64,000 bases of DNA from an uncultured Thiodictyon sp. (GTDB lineage: Bacteria; Pseudomonadota; Gammaproteobacteria; Chromatiales; Chromatiaceae). The position numbers and the translations under genes were made by a program. Positions 1 through 7,661 of this stretch are shown here, piece after piece. Within the stretch, counting starts at the first letter, position 1, and each line of letters starts with the position of its first letter. The notes under the pieces were generated by a model. It saw only the letters and a list, made by a program, of their open reading frames with translations, was not told the DNA's origin and ran no database searches. The stretch is taken from NCBI RefSeq assembly GCF_903946935.1, contig NZ_CAJAXH010000216.1, positions 1 through 64,000 of the forward strand, read 5' to 3'.

Positions 1-71
1 CGCTTCGCACGGTCGTTGCGGCGCGTGTCGCCCAGGTCGATCGCCAGAAATTCCTCGTCTGCCCAGCCCAT
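1..71 (-). CDS. IS4/Tn5-type transposase, N-terminal fragment (cut by window edge)
   Basis: Reverse-strand reading from an ATG at 71 gives a peptide beginning MGWADEEFLAIDLGDTRR and running off the window. The W-A-x-x-E-F followed by D-L-G-D-x-R-R pattern is the signature of the N-terminal DNA-binding domain of Tn5-like IS4-family transposases. Only about 23 residues are visible, so the catalytic DDE core cannot be assessed. It would be the mobile-element cargo of the island that ends at the tRNA fragment near 2.68 kb. Confidence 0.6.
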   Translation of the reverse strand, partial: MGWADEEFLAIDLGDTRRNDRAK

Positions 72-162
72 GCCGCCCCCAGAAACTATGATGGAGGCGA
101 TATTTTATACCGTACACTAAAAGTTGTGTGTAATCGGATGGCCTAGACCCGGCCGTAACTGG

Positions 163-426
163 TCAATGGTCGCGGTAGACTTCTCGACGGTGGCCCACCT
201 TGACAACGACGATGATTAAGCGGGCGTCTTGGATTTCGTAAATCACGCGATAGTCACCAACGCGCAACCGATACAGGCTCTCGCTCCCTTCAAGCTTGCG
301 GGTTCCCGGCTTACGCGGATCGCTTGCCAGTGAATCAATAGCCTCACCAATGCGCGAGCGGTAAGCATGGGGCAACGACAGCAGGGCCTTGCGGGCGTTG
401 CGCTTGATTTCGATTCGATAGGCCAT
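163..426 (-). CDS. RelE/ParE-family toxin
   Basis: The 87-residue protein begins MAYRIEIKRNARKALLSLP and ends in a strand-rich segment (DYRVIYEIQDARLIIVVVKV then GHRREVYR). This is the usual size and layout of RelE/ParE toxins, ribosome-dependent mRNA interferases or gyrase inhibitors. The conserved YRLRVGDYRVIYEI strand pair and the closing H-R-R-x-x-Y are visible. The ATG overlaps the antitoxin TGA by one base (TGATG); an upstream GTG at 429 is possible but less natural. It is translationally coupled to, and follows, its antitoxin gene. Confidence 0.85.
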   Translation of the reverse strand: MAYRIEIKRNARKALLSLPHAYRSRIGEAIDSLASDPRKPGTRKLEGSESLYRLRVGDYRVIYEIQDARLIIVVVKVGHRREVYRDH

Positions 427-611
427 CACAGCCCTAATTCTGCTTTAACCGTTTCCCATGGGGTGGTCGGCTCATTCATGGCGTTGCGTGCGTCCGCAAG
501 GTCTTCCATGTCTTCAAGCTGTTCAAGAATGGCCTCGTATTCAGCGAGCGACAGCACGACAGACGGATTACCGTCCGGGCCGGTGAGAAATTGCGGGTGT
601 AGTTCGAGCAT
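426..611 (-). CDS. RelB/Phd-type antitoxin partner
   Basis: A short acidic protein of 61 residues begins MLELHPQFLTGPDGNPSVVL and contains LAEYEAILEQLEDMEDLADA. That is the typical Phd/RelB pattern of an N-terminal strand-helix DNA-binding region and an acidic helix that wraps the toxin. The start at 611 is chosen over the longer frame (650) because an AGAGG ribosome-binding sequence lies about 8 bases upstream. It directly precedes and overlaps the toxin gene, so the pair is a classic type II module, probably autoregulated. Confidence 0.75.
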   Translation of the reverse strand: MLELHPQFLTGPDGNPSVVLSLAEYEAILEQLEDMEDLADARNAMNEPTTPWETVKAELGL

Positions 612-677
612 GGCATAACCTCTAGTCGGAAATCTCCAAGCGGTGTTCAATGCCGTCCAATGGTTGACGCTCTCGTG

Positions 678-995
678 TTAGATCAGCTTCGCCATCTTGA
701 GCAAGCCAGCAAGGACGATGATTTGCAGGGCACCAGCGCCGATAACCCAGCGGGTCAGGTCGGCTTTGATCTTGGCCGTCAAGGCGTTGCTCTCCGCTAT
801 CTTCGCGTCCAGCCGTAAGGCTTCGCCGTCTGGGTCCGGGGTGTTGTCGCGGGCCTGGGTCTTGGCCTTGGTTTTCGCCATCCGGTTGAGGATCTCCGCC
901 AATGTGCGGGCCAAGGTCTCGGCTTGCTGTGCGCTGAACCCTCCCGCCTTGAGGGTGTCGGCATAGGCCAAGGTATCAAGAACAAAAGCGGTCAT
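678..995 (-). CDS. DUF1640-like coiled-coil membrane-anchored protein
   Basis: The 105-residue protein has an N-terminal F-V-L-D-T-L-A-Y motif and an A-G-F-x-x-Q-Q-A-E helix. These are followed by a charged coiled-coil stretch (about residues 40-75) and one C-terminal hydrophobic helix (WVIGAGALQIIVLAGLL). This is the DUF1640/CCDC90-like layout common in proteobacteria; the function is unknown. Its start overlaps the stop of the upstream small gene by 4 bases (ATGA), so the two form a small operon. The family assignment is from pattern recognition. Confidence 0.7.
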   Translation of the reverse strand: MTAFVLDTLAYADTLKAGGFSAQQAETLARTLAEILNRMAKTKAKTQARDNTPDPDGEALRLDAKIAESNALTAKIKADLTRWVIGAGALQIIVLAGLLKMAKLI

Positions 996-1159
996 AGGTG
1001 CGCCGCATTGAGATAGACGGCCGCGGTCAGTCCGGCCAGTTGTTGACCGACGGCGGATAGTTGAACGCTGTTGCCTGTGACCTCCCGCTTAAGGTCTGCC
1101 AGGTCTGCCCGGATCGCCCGCAGATGCTCAAGAACAAGGCTTTCGATTTCTGCCGTCAT
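992..1159 (-). CDS. small coiled-coil protein, paralogue of the 2860-3066 protein
   Basis: The 55-residue protein starts MTAEIESLVLEHLRAIRADL. The longer open frame (to 1411) is rejected because homology with the small protein at 2860-3066 (MTAETESLVLEHLSAIRGD) begins exactly at this ATG. It is almost entirely helical with heptad-like hydrophobics. It sits upstream of, and overlaps, the DUF1640-like gene. The function is unknown; small proteins of this type often pair with DUF1640 proteins (inference). Confidence 0.6.
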   Translation of the reverse strand: MTAEIESLVLEHLRAIRADLADLKREVTGNSVQLSAVGQQLAGLTAAVYLNAAHL

Positions 1160-1197
1160 GGTGGGGCGCTCCGCGTGTTCGGTTGTTCGTCTTGGGG

Positions 1198-2438
1198 TCA
1201 CTTGGTGGCGGTCCGGGCGCGGGTCGGAAGCTCGGTAACCTGTGCCGTGGGGGTCAGTCCGGCCGCTCCCATGATCCGGGCGCCGTGTTGATCCAGAGCC
1301 GCCCGTACCGAATCCTCCCCGAACCGGGCATAGACCGCCGTTGTTGACTGGTTGGAGTGATTCAGAACCCGGCCGATCAGGTGCAGCGAATTGCCCGACT
1401 GTGCAAGCCAACTGCCGACGGTGCGCCGCAGGTCATGTAAGCGCACGTCCTCGACACCGGCCGCCGCGCGCACCCGGCCCCAAGGCTTGCTCACGTTGAC
1501 CAGGTGGGCCCCGGCCGCTTGCCGGGCAGGATGAAGGGGTTGTCATCGGCCCGGGGCAGGTCGCGCAGCAAGGCCACGGCGGGAGGGCTCAAGGGGATGT
1601 AATGCACCCGCCCGGCCTTGGTATCGGGTAACCGAAGCTCTGCCCGGGTCCAATCCACATCAGCCCATTGGGCCTTGAGTAGTTCGGACTTCCGGCAGCC
1701 GGTCAGCAGGTAGAGCCACAGGGCCGCGCGGGCTGATTCGTTCGGTTCTTCGTTGATCGCTTGGGCCAGGCGGGGCAGTTCGTCAGGGGTTACCCAGCGG
1801 TCCCGCTTGGTTTCCTGGAATCGGTCTATGTCGCGGGCCGGGTTGGCTTGGCCTTCAGGCACGAACCCCCAACGGCGGGCAAGCTCGAACATCTTGGACA
1901 GCAGAGCAAGAACGCGGTTGGCCTCATAGGGTGCCGTCTTGCCTATCTTGCGGTGTAGAGCCTCCACATCCGGCCGGGCAATCGTCCGCGCCTTGAGGCT
2001 TGCCCACTTGGGCAGGATGTAGCGGTCTATCCGCCGTTGATCCTCGCTCCCTGACTTCTTGGCGTTGCCGTGGCGGTCCATGTAGGCCTCGCACAGGTCC
2101 CGCACGGTTTCGCCTTGGCGTTCCTGTTCCCGGACTTGTGCAGGGTCGGTGCCGCGTACCACATCGCCAAGGGTGACAATCGCCAGCTTGCGGGCTTCGT
2201 CCGCGGTCAGGTCCTTGCCGAAGGTCCCCAAGGTCAGGAACCGCTTGCGGTTCCCCACACGATAGGCAACGAGGAACGCCTTGCGTCCGCCCGGATAGAC
2301 CCGCACCCCGAAGCCCTTAACCTCTGGGTCCCAGGCATAGCACGCACCGTTCCCGGTGCCGGTGTAGGTCAGGGCGTCAACCGCTCGCTTCGTCAGCTTG
2401 ACCGCCGCCGCTTGTTTCGTCTCGGTGTCCGCGTTCAT
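1198..2438 (-). pseudogene. P4-type tyrosine integrase, split by a frameshift
   Basis: Two adjacent frames together make one complete integrase. The first (1491-2438, 315 aa) has the DUF4102 arm-binding N-terminus (LTKRAVDALTYTG), a SAM-like core-binding domain, and the first catalytic Arg in TGCRKSELLKAQW. The second (1198-1494, 98 aa) carries the H-x-x-R box (HDLRRTVGSW), the LNHSN histidine region and the nucleophile Tyr in TAVYARF. Reading the base-shifted frame across about 1500-1512 joins PGKRPG to AHLVNVSKPWGR, the expected family sequence, so one base is missing in a G-run. The frames overlap as GTGA, so reinitiation is formally possible. It lies next to a tRNA 3' fragment, as expected for a site-specific island integrase. 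It could be decay or a sequencing error. Confidence 0.85.
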
Positions 2439-2479
2439 AATCCCCGCTCGGTTGGCGCCTCACACTGGCCCCGCCGGTT

Positions 2480-2503
2480 GGTTGCTCAGGAATCTGAGCA
2501 ACC
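2480..2503. promoter_or_regulatory. inverted repeat upstream of the integrase
   Basis: A near-perfect inverted repeat (GGTTGCTCAG, 4-base loop, CTGAGCAACC) lies about 40 bases upstream of the integrase start, followed by one more copy of the half-site TGAGCAACCA. This could be an operator or an arm-type integrase/excisionase binding site. The assignment is by position only. Confidence 0.4.
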
Positions 2504-2633
2504 ACTGAGCAACCACAAAGGGGCGAATCGGGGCGTACTGTGTCGCAAAGGATAGCACGGCTTGAGCGGGTAAGCTGTTGTTAAAACGTAGCGAAGCGTA
2601 ACCGATAGCAACTGAGAGAATGCCCAAATCTCA

Positions 2634-2680
2634 GATTTGTAATCAGCGGGTCGGGGGTTCGACTCCTCTCGCCGGCTCCA
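2634..2680 (+). other. tRNA-Thr 3' fragment, attachment site (att) of the island
   Basis: The sequence from about 2634 reads as the 3' half of a tRNA: anticodon loop TTTGTAA (anticodon TGT, Thr), variable region, T-arm with GGTTCGACTCC, acceptor strand GCCGGC and CCA at 2678-2680. The 30 bases upstream do not form D-arm or acceptor 5' strand, so this is a displaced 3' end, not an intact tRNA. The frameshifted integrase starts 200 bp to the left. The element therefore most likely extends leftwards out of the window, with the intact tRNA at its far end. Confidence 0.75.
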
Positions 2681-2859
2681 ATAAAACAAGGGGATGGGTG
2701 AAAGCCTGTCCTTTTTTTGTTTGCGAAATCGCCCGCGGGTTAACCAGGGTGGTAACCAACGACACCTGTTAGGCCCTGTTTTGGGGGGTGTTATAACCGT
2801 TTGTCGGATCGCTCTCCCGACCGGGTCGGCGGTCTACAACTGCAAGGGACGAACACGCC

Positions 2860-3066
2860 ATGACCGCAGAGACCGAAAGTCTCGTCTTGGAACATCTGAG
2901 CGCGATCCGGGGGGATGTCTCGGACATCAAGGCGCGCCTGGGGCGCGTGGAACTGCGCCTGTCCGCCATCGAACACACCTTGGGCAGTGCGCTGTCCGAG
3001 ACCGACCATGAAACCGTCCAGTGGGTCATTCGGCGCATGGAGCACATCAACGGCGCGCGCCGGTAA
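2860..3066 (+). CDS. small coiled-coil protein, paralogue of the 992-1159 protein
   Basis: The 68-residue protein starts MTAETESLVLEHLSAIRGD and continues with heptad-like helices (IKARLGRVELRLSAIEHTL), ending basic (RRMEHINGARR). The start and about 20 following residues match the protein at 992-1159, and the similarity includes the bases just upstream. It lies outside the att site, so one copy is in the island and one in the flanking chromosome. The function is unknown. Confidence 0.6.
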   Translation: MTAETESLVLEHLSAIRGDVSDIKARLGRVELRLSAIEHTLGSALSETDHETVQWVIRRMEHINGARR

Positions 3067-3087
3067 CCGTTTCGCTCCCACCGACCC

Positions 3088-3450
3088 TCATACGAGCGCC
3101 ATCTGCGGTCGATCGGTCACAATCACCCGCAGCAGGTCCTCCTGGACTTGGCGCGGGGCAATAGTGAGGCCCGCTTCGCGGATCGCCTGGGCCTCCGCGG
3201 CGGCACTGTCCAGGGAGGGCCAGCAAACCGGTTCGGTTGGGGCATGGTTGGCGGTAAGCCAGCCCAGGACTAGCCACTCAGCCTGGGGCTCGCCAGGCTC
3301 CGCGGCGTCTGCATAGCGCGGCACTGAGTACCCCAGGCGCCAAGCGCCGGGTTCCCATTCCACCAGGACCAAGACCAAGCGCCACCCCTGATCGACATCG
3401 GCGGTGCCCAGGACGGCATCTAACCACTCCAGCAGTTCTGTTTTGGTCAT
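3088..3450 (-). CDS. hypothetical protein
   Basis: This 120-residue protein is unrecognised. It starts MTKTELLEWLDAVLG and is tryptophan-rich (GWRLVLVLVEWEPGAWRLGY), with a C-terminal IAPRQVQEDLLRVIVTD. It has no signal peptide, membrane segment or cysteine motif. It converges on the small gene at 2860-3066 with a 21-base gap. Codon usage is high-GC in the third position like its neighbours, which supports it being real. Confidence 0.5.
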   Translation of the reverse strand: MTKTELLEWLDAVLGTADVDQGWRLVLVLVEWEPGAWRLGYSVPRYADAAEPGEPQAEWLVLGWLTANHAPTEPVCWPSLDSAAAEAQAIREAGLTIAPRQVQEDLLRVIVTDRPQMALV

Positions 3451-3715
3451 TTTGGGTCAGCGACACGCCCAATTAACCCACGACACAACATGGCGTGTCT
3501 CCAGCAGAGCGGGCGTCGCCTGGGCGGCGTCGTGTCTGGTCGCAGAGGTGTCAAATTGTTGGTTCAACATATTAATCTGTCCGTTAGGTTAATGTGTTCA
3601 GGGTATCGCTGGTGTTCATCGCATCCGCGGTGCGCCTTCCTAGGCTTTTCGCCCACTGCATAGACTACTCTGCTTGTGCATAGCCGCAAGAAGATTAATG
3701 TAAAAGTTGTGTTAA

Positions 3716-5272
3716 ATGACGCAGAAAACATACCGGCACGGGCGATTCGCCGCCGCTTACGTCCTGGTCCTGATCTTATCTGGTGCCGCGTTCCCGGCCG
3801 CGCCCGAGGTGGCCAAAAACGTGATCCTGATGATCAGCGATGGCGCCGCCTGGGGCACTTGGGCCCTCGCGAGCGATTGGGAATTCGGCGAGAAGGGTCA
3901 TCAGCCCTATTATCGGTTTCCGGTGCAACTCGGGGTGACCACCTTTCCGCTCAACACCGCCACGGCCCCGACCAACAGCGCCACTCCCCTGATGGGTTAC
4001 GACGCGGCGCGCGCCTGGGACCCGACCCCGAACTTCGGCAGTCTCCGCGGCATCCCCAATTTCTTCAACGGCTACGCCTATCTGAAGGCCGGCGCGACGG
4101 ACTCGGCGGCGGCGGCCACGGCCTTCGCCAGCGGCACCAAGACCTATAACACCGCGCTCAACGTAGACAATTTCGGCCAGCCACTGCCGTTCATCACGCA
4201 GTTTGCCAAGCGGCTCGGCAAGGCCGCCGGGGTGGTGACGAGTGTGCCCTTCACGCACGCCACCCCGGCCGCCTTCGGTGCGCGCAATCGTAGCCGCGCC
4301 AACTATGGCGAGATCGGTCGGCAGATGGTGGGCGAGCCGACGCTCGACCTCATCATGGGCGCCGGCAACCCACTCTATGACGTGGACGGTCGGTTGAATG
4401 GCAGCCCCCGCTTTGCCAATGAGACCGGGCCGGGCGGGGCCTATGTGGCGCGCAGCACCTGGGAGGCCCTGGTCGACGGCAGTGCCGGCTGGCGACTGAT
4501 CCAGTCCAAAGGCGACTTCGCGGCCCTGGCCGCCGGCACCCTGACGCCGACCGGTCAACGGCTGATCGGGGTCCCGCAAGTGGCCGACAGCCTCCAGGTC
4601 AACCGCACCGAGGCGGTGCGGGGCGCCGACCCGGCCAACCCGAGCGGCATCGCCTTCAATCCGCAGGTGCCGACCCTGGAGATGATGGCCCGGGGCGCCC
4701 TGAACGTGCTGGCCCGCGACCCGGATGGGTTTTTTGTGATGATCGAAGGGGGTGCCGTGGACTGGGCGGCGCATGCCAACGACACCGCCCGGGTCATCGA
4801 GGAGCTGATGGACTTCAACCACGCCGTGCGCTCGGTGGTGGCCTGGGTGGAGGCCAACAGCAGTTGGCGCGAGACCCTGTTGATCGTCTTGCCCGACCAT
4901 GGGACCGGGATGCCGATGGGGCCGGACTCGGCGAGCGTTGCGTTCGAGCCGATCCGCAGCCATGGGGTCGGGAAGCTGCCCGGGGTACGCTGGCACACCG
5001 GCAACCACGCCAACGAGATCGTCCTGATGCGTGCCATCGGGGCCGGGGCCGAGCTGTTCAAGGACCATTTGGCTGGCCAGGACCCGGCGTTGCGCACCGT
5101 GCTGGGCTTCAATGACGGCAGCTACATCGACAACACTACAGTGTTTACAGTGATGAAGGCGGCGATGCAGCCGGCCGAACCGGCTGTCACTGCGATAGAC
5201 ACGAGATGCGCATGTACTGGCGGGCCGCCGCGCGTCGGGAAGACCCCGGGGAACCGGATACTCTGGCGATGA
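3716..5272 (+). CDS. alkaline phosphatase (PhoA superfamily), secreted
   Basis: The 518-residue protein has a probable signal peptide (about residues 9-29, hydrophobic FAAAYVLVLILSGAAF). It then shows the alkaline phosphatase motifs in order: metal-binding Asp in NVILMISDGA, nucleophile Ser in ATDSAAAATAFASG, the FTHATPAAF metal-site segment, Glu-Asp-His ligands in MIEGGAVDWAAHAND, Asp-His in LPDHGTG, and the last His in TGNHANE. All metal and catalytic residues are therefore present, although DHGTG replaces the usual DHETG. It would hydrolyse phosphomonoesters in the periplasm. The C-terminal ~30 residues after MKAAM look unlike the family and run into a short coupled ORF. Confidence 0.9.
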   Translation: MTQKTYRHGRFAAAYVLVLILSGAAFPAAPEVAKNVILMISDGAAWGTWALASDWEFGEKGHQPYYRFPVQLGVTTFPLNTATAPTNSATPLMGYDAARAWDPTPNFGSLRGIPNFFNGYAYLKAGATDSAAAATAFASGTKTYNTALNVDNFGQPLPFITQFAKRLGKAAGVVTSVPFTHATPAAFGARNRSRANYGEIGRQMVGEPTLDLIMGAGNPLYDVDGRLNGSPRFANETGPGGAYVARSTWEALVDGSAGWRLIQSKGDFAALAAGTLTPTGQRLIGVPQVADSLQVNRTEAVRGADPANPSGIAFNPQVPTLEMMARGALNVLARDPDGFFVMIEGGAVDWAAHANDTARVIEELMDFNHAVRSVVAWVEANSSWRETLLIVLPDHGTGMPMGPDSASVAFEPIRSHGVGKLPGVRWHTGNHANEIVLMRAIGAGAELFKDHLAGQDPALRTVLGFNDGSYIDNTTVFTVMKAAMQPAEPAVTAIDTRCACTGGPPRVGKTPGNRILWR

Positions 5273-5427
5273 TGCGAGTCATGTCGGACGAGGAACCGCG
5301 CGACGCGGCTGAACTGGTCGACTGTGTCCGCTCGGCCCTGAACCGGTTTGAGCAGCACTTTCAGGATCAGGCGCAGGCCCTGCGCCTGATCGTCCTGGGT
5401 ATGACGGATAAGAGACCCCAGCCCTGA
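5269..5427 (+). CDS. small hypothetical protein coupled to the phosphatase gene
   Basis: A 52-residue frame begins MMRVMSDEEPRDAAELVDCV and is followed by an amphipathic helix (RSALNRFEQHFQDQAQALRL). Its ATG overlaps the phosphatase TGA (ATGA), suggesting coupled translation. It ends just inside the first arm of the inverted repeat at 5421. There is no recognisable domain. It could instead be chance coding. Confidence 0.35.
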   Translation: MMRVMSDEEPRDAAELVDCVRSALNRFEQHFQDQAQALRLIVLGMTDKRPQP

Positions 5428-5549
5428 AAGGGCGTGACATCAGGAGGCGCACCGTTATGTCACGCCCTTTCAGGGCTAGGCCGAATAAACAACGCTAACC
5501 CAGGGCGTTGCCCTGGGCTGATATGTTCGACCCCGTTGGGGTCGGTATG
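5421..5549. repeat. composite palindromic repeat (family D)
   Basis: Three consecutive hairpins are present. The outer inverted repeat is AGCCCTGAAAGGGCGTGACAT with its complement at 5457-5477. It is followed by CAGGGCGTTGCCCTG near 5501-5515 and by CGACCCCGTTGGGGTCG near 5528-5544. The same series recurs at 60588-60675. It lies between the phosphatase and the convergent permease gene and could act as a bidirectional terminator. Confidence 0.7.
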
Positions 5550-5571
5550 CAACATAAAGTGGAATGGGGTA

Positions 5572-6636
5572 CTAACCGTCCCGTCCCGCCGCGTGCTGGG
5601 CTGGCCAGGCGATGAGGATCGCATGCACCAGGGTCGCGAGCGGGATGGCGAAGAACACCCCCCAAAATCCCCACAGACCGCCGAAGACCAGGATGGCGAC
5701 GATGATGGCGACTGGGTGCAGGTTCACCACCTCCGAGAACAGCAGCGGGACCAGCACGTTACCATCCAGGGCCTGGACGATGCTATAGACGGTGGCGAGC
5801 CAGATGAAGTCCGCGGACCAGCCCCACTGGAACCAGGCGATCAGGAGCACCGGGACCGTCACCACGACGGCCCCGATATAGGGCACGATCACCGACAGCC
5901 CCAGGAGCAGGGCCAGAAGCATCGCATAGTGCAGGTCGAAGAGCAGGAAAATGAGATAGTTGACCGCCCAGACGATCAGGATTTCCCAGAATTTGCCGCG
6001 CACATAGTTGGCGATCTGCCGGTCCACCTCCGCCCAGATGGCGCTGGCGATGCGTCGGTGGTCCGGCAGGTACTGCCGGAACCAATCGAGAATCAGGTCC
6101 CTATCCTTAAGAAAGAAGAAGACCAGGAGCGGCATCAGAATCAGGTAGACCAGCACCGTGAGCACGCCGACCACGCCCGCCAGGGACCACGACAGCACCC
6201 GCTGGCCAAAGGCCATGGCGTCCGAGCGCAGCGAACCGATCAGCTCGTCGATCTGCTCCGCGCTCACCAGGTCCGGATGACGCCCGGGCAGCTCCAGCAG
6301 GACCCGGGTCCCCTCGTTGACCATGTAGGGCAATTGCTGCACCAGTTCGGTGACCTGCCGGGAGACCAGCGGCAGCACCCCGAACAGGAGCAGGCCCACG
6401 AACAGCATGAAGCCGATAAAGACCACCAGCACGCTCGCCGTGCGCGGCAGGCCGTGGCGTTCACAGACGCCGACCAGGCCCTCCAACAGATAGGCCACGA
6501 CCATGCTCGCCAGCACCGGGGCCAGCATGTCGCCCAGGGTCAGGACCACGATGGTCAGGGTGAGCAGGAGCATCGTCAGGAAGACGAGCTGCGGGTCCGA
6601 GAGATAACGACGGAACCAGTCGGTAATAATACCCAT
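5572..6636 (-). CDS. PerM/AI-2E-family inner-membrane permease
   Basis: This 354-residue polytopic membrane protein has about eight hydrophobic helices. The topology is that of the AI-2 exporter/PerM family: three N-terminal helices, a large soluble loop (about residues 100-170, with VNEGTRVLLELP and the SAEQIDELIGSL helix), then helices with LVYLILMPLLVFFFLKD and the conserved GNVLVPLLFSEVVNLHP near the C-terminus. The substrate is unknown; members export AI-2, sodium or other small molecules. The gene directly follows the small gene at 6642-7148 with a 5-base gap, so they are probably co-transcribed. Confidence 0.88.
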   Translation of the reverse strand: MGIITDWFRRYLSDPQLVFLTMLLLTLTIVVLTLGDMLAPVLASMVVAYLLEGLVGVCERHGLPRTASVLVVFIGFMLFVGLLLFGVLPLVSRQVTELVQQLPYMVNEGTRVLLELPGRHPDLVSAEQIDELIGSLRSDAMAFGQRVLSWSLAGVVGVLTVLVYLILMPLLVFFFLKDRDLILDWFRQYLPDHRRIASAIWAEVDRQIANYVRGKFWEILIVWAVNYLIFLLFDLHYAMLLALLLGLSVIVPYIGAVVVTVPVLLIAWFQWGWSADFIWLATVYSIVQALDGNVLVPLLFSEVVNLHPVAIIVAILVFGGLWGFWGVFFAIPLATLVHAILIAWPAQHAAGRDG

Positions 6637-6641
6637 AGCGA

Positions 6642-7148
6642 TCAGCCGCCTCCCCGCAGGTCCGCGCGGGAGTCCTGAAAATAGCGCAGGAACAGGGCCT
6701 CCAGGTCGTCGATGACCTGGACCGCGGAGCGACCATGCATCATATGGGCGGTCATCAGTCCGGCGGTTTCATGCAGCATGGGGCCGCGATCGAGCATCGG
6801 GTAGGTCAGTGACAGGCGCCGGATGGCGGCGATCACCGTCTCCTGTGCCGGCCGGGGGTGCGGGATGGGCTCGCGCTCCGCATCGGCGCTTTCGTCAACC
6901 GTATCGTCTGGGCTCGCCGTGGGTGTAGGCGCCGACGGCCGCCCCGCGGCGAGGAACTCGGCAAAGGCCAGGAGGCTGTGCCGATCCGCGTCGCAGAGCC
7001 CGGCGAAAATGAGCGTCAGGCGTTGCGCCGGTGCGGATTCGGGCGCGGAATTGGGCGCGGCTTTGAGGGTCGACATGATCGCGTGATAGAGGCCTTCGAC
7101 AATGGCCGGACCATATAGCATAAAAACATGATTTGAGTCCAGTTTCAT
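6642..7148 (-). CDS. conserved hypothetical protein, co-operonic with the permease
   Basis: The frame is read from the ATG at 7148 (MKLDSNHVFMLYGPAIVEGL), giving 168 residues; the longer open frame runs through the palindromic repeat upstream and is rejected. It has a middle low-complexity acidic linker (SAPTPTASPDDTVDESADAE) and a helical C-terminal part (VIAAIRRLSLTYPMLDRG, then DDLEALFLRYFQ). It has no membrane segment and no recognised family. Tight linkage to the permease suggests a shared role. Confidence 0.6.
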   Translation of the reverse strand: MKLDSNHVFMLYGPAIVEGLYHAIMSTLKAAPNSAPESAPAQRLTLIFAGLCDADRHSLLAFAEFLAAGRPSAPTPTASPDDTVDESADAEREPIPHPRPAQETVIAAIRRLSLTYPMLDRGPMLHETAGLMTAHMMHGRSAVQVIDDLEALFLRYFQDSRADLRGGG

Positions 7149-7164
7149 CCCGCCGTCAGGCGCG

Positions 7165-7282
7165 GGCCTTGATCGTCGTTCCGGCCACTCCGGGGCCGGA
7201 GTCCAAGGCTTCAGCCTTGGCTGGCCAGGACCAAGGCTGAAGCCTTGGACCCCAGAAGATGGCTGCTGGCCGGAACGATGAG
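7165..7282. repeat. palindromic repeat (family C, GGAGTCCAAGGCTTCAGCC)
   Basis: Nested inverted repeats are present: an inner GTCCAAGGCTTCAGCCTTGG / CCAAGGCTGAAGCCTTGGAC pair and an outer TTCCGGCCA / TGGCCGGAA pair with CTTGATCGTCG-like flanks. Further copies are at 48576-48690 and 60740-60845. The element lies in the 513-bp gap between two divergent genes. The rest of that gap holds no gene that I can see, only a GC hairpin at about 7523-7559. Confidence 0.7.
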
Positions 7283-7661
7283 CAAGCCCCGCGGGCAGAC
7301 TGTCGAATCGCCTGTTGCGTTTTTGCGACGATGTCTGTGATCGCAACAAATAGTGGCAATTGTGGGCCGCTTCGCCTACAGTTCGCCGGTTTAAGGCCCT
7401 GGCTGGCTGTCTTAAATGCAGGCGTTCCGGCAGTAGCTTAAGTCCACCGTCAGGCTCGGCCGGGCCGGCGCGGGAACCGACTGCCGTGTCGCCAAGGAGC
7501 CACGGCGGGTGCATGCAGCGCGTCCCCCTCCCCGCCCTCCCCCACGAGGGGGGAGGGGGCATTGGAGCGCGCTCCCGGCGCGACTTTCACGCTAACGGCC
7601 ATGGCGAGGATCGCCCCGATCGAAAGCAGACAATAACTTAACTCTCTGGGGGAATCAGTTC

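Noticed and set aside
2605-2680. A complete tRNA-Thr gene
   Set aside because: Only the 3' part from the anticodon loop pairs; upstream bases do not form a D-arm or the complementary acceptor strand.
118-3717. Shared 12-base word TAAAAGTTGTGT near 118 and 3701 as insertion-sequence ends or att repeats
   Set aside because: The match is too short and its surroundings differ; the tRNA fragment at 2634-2680 is a better supported element boundary.
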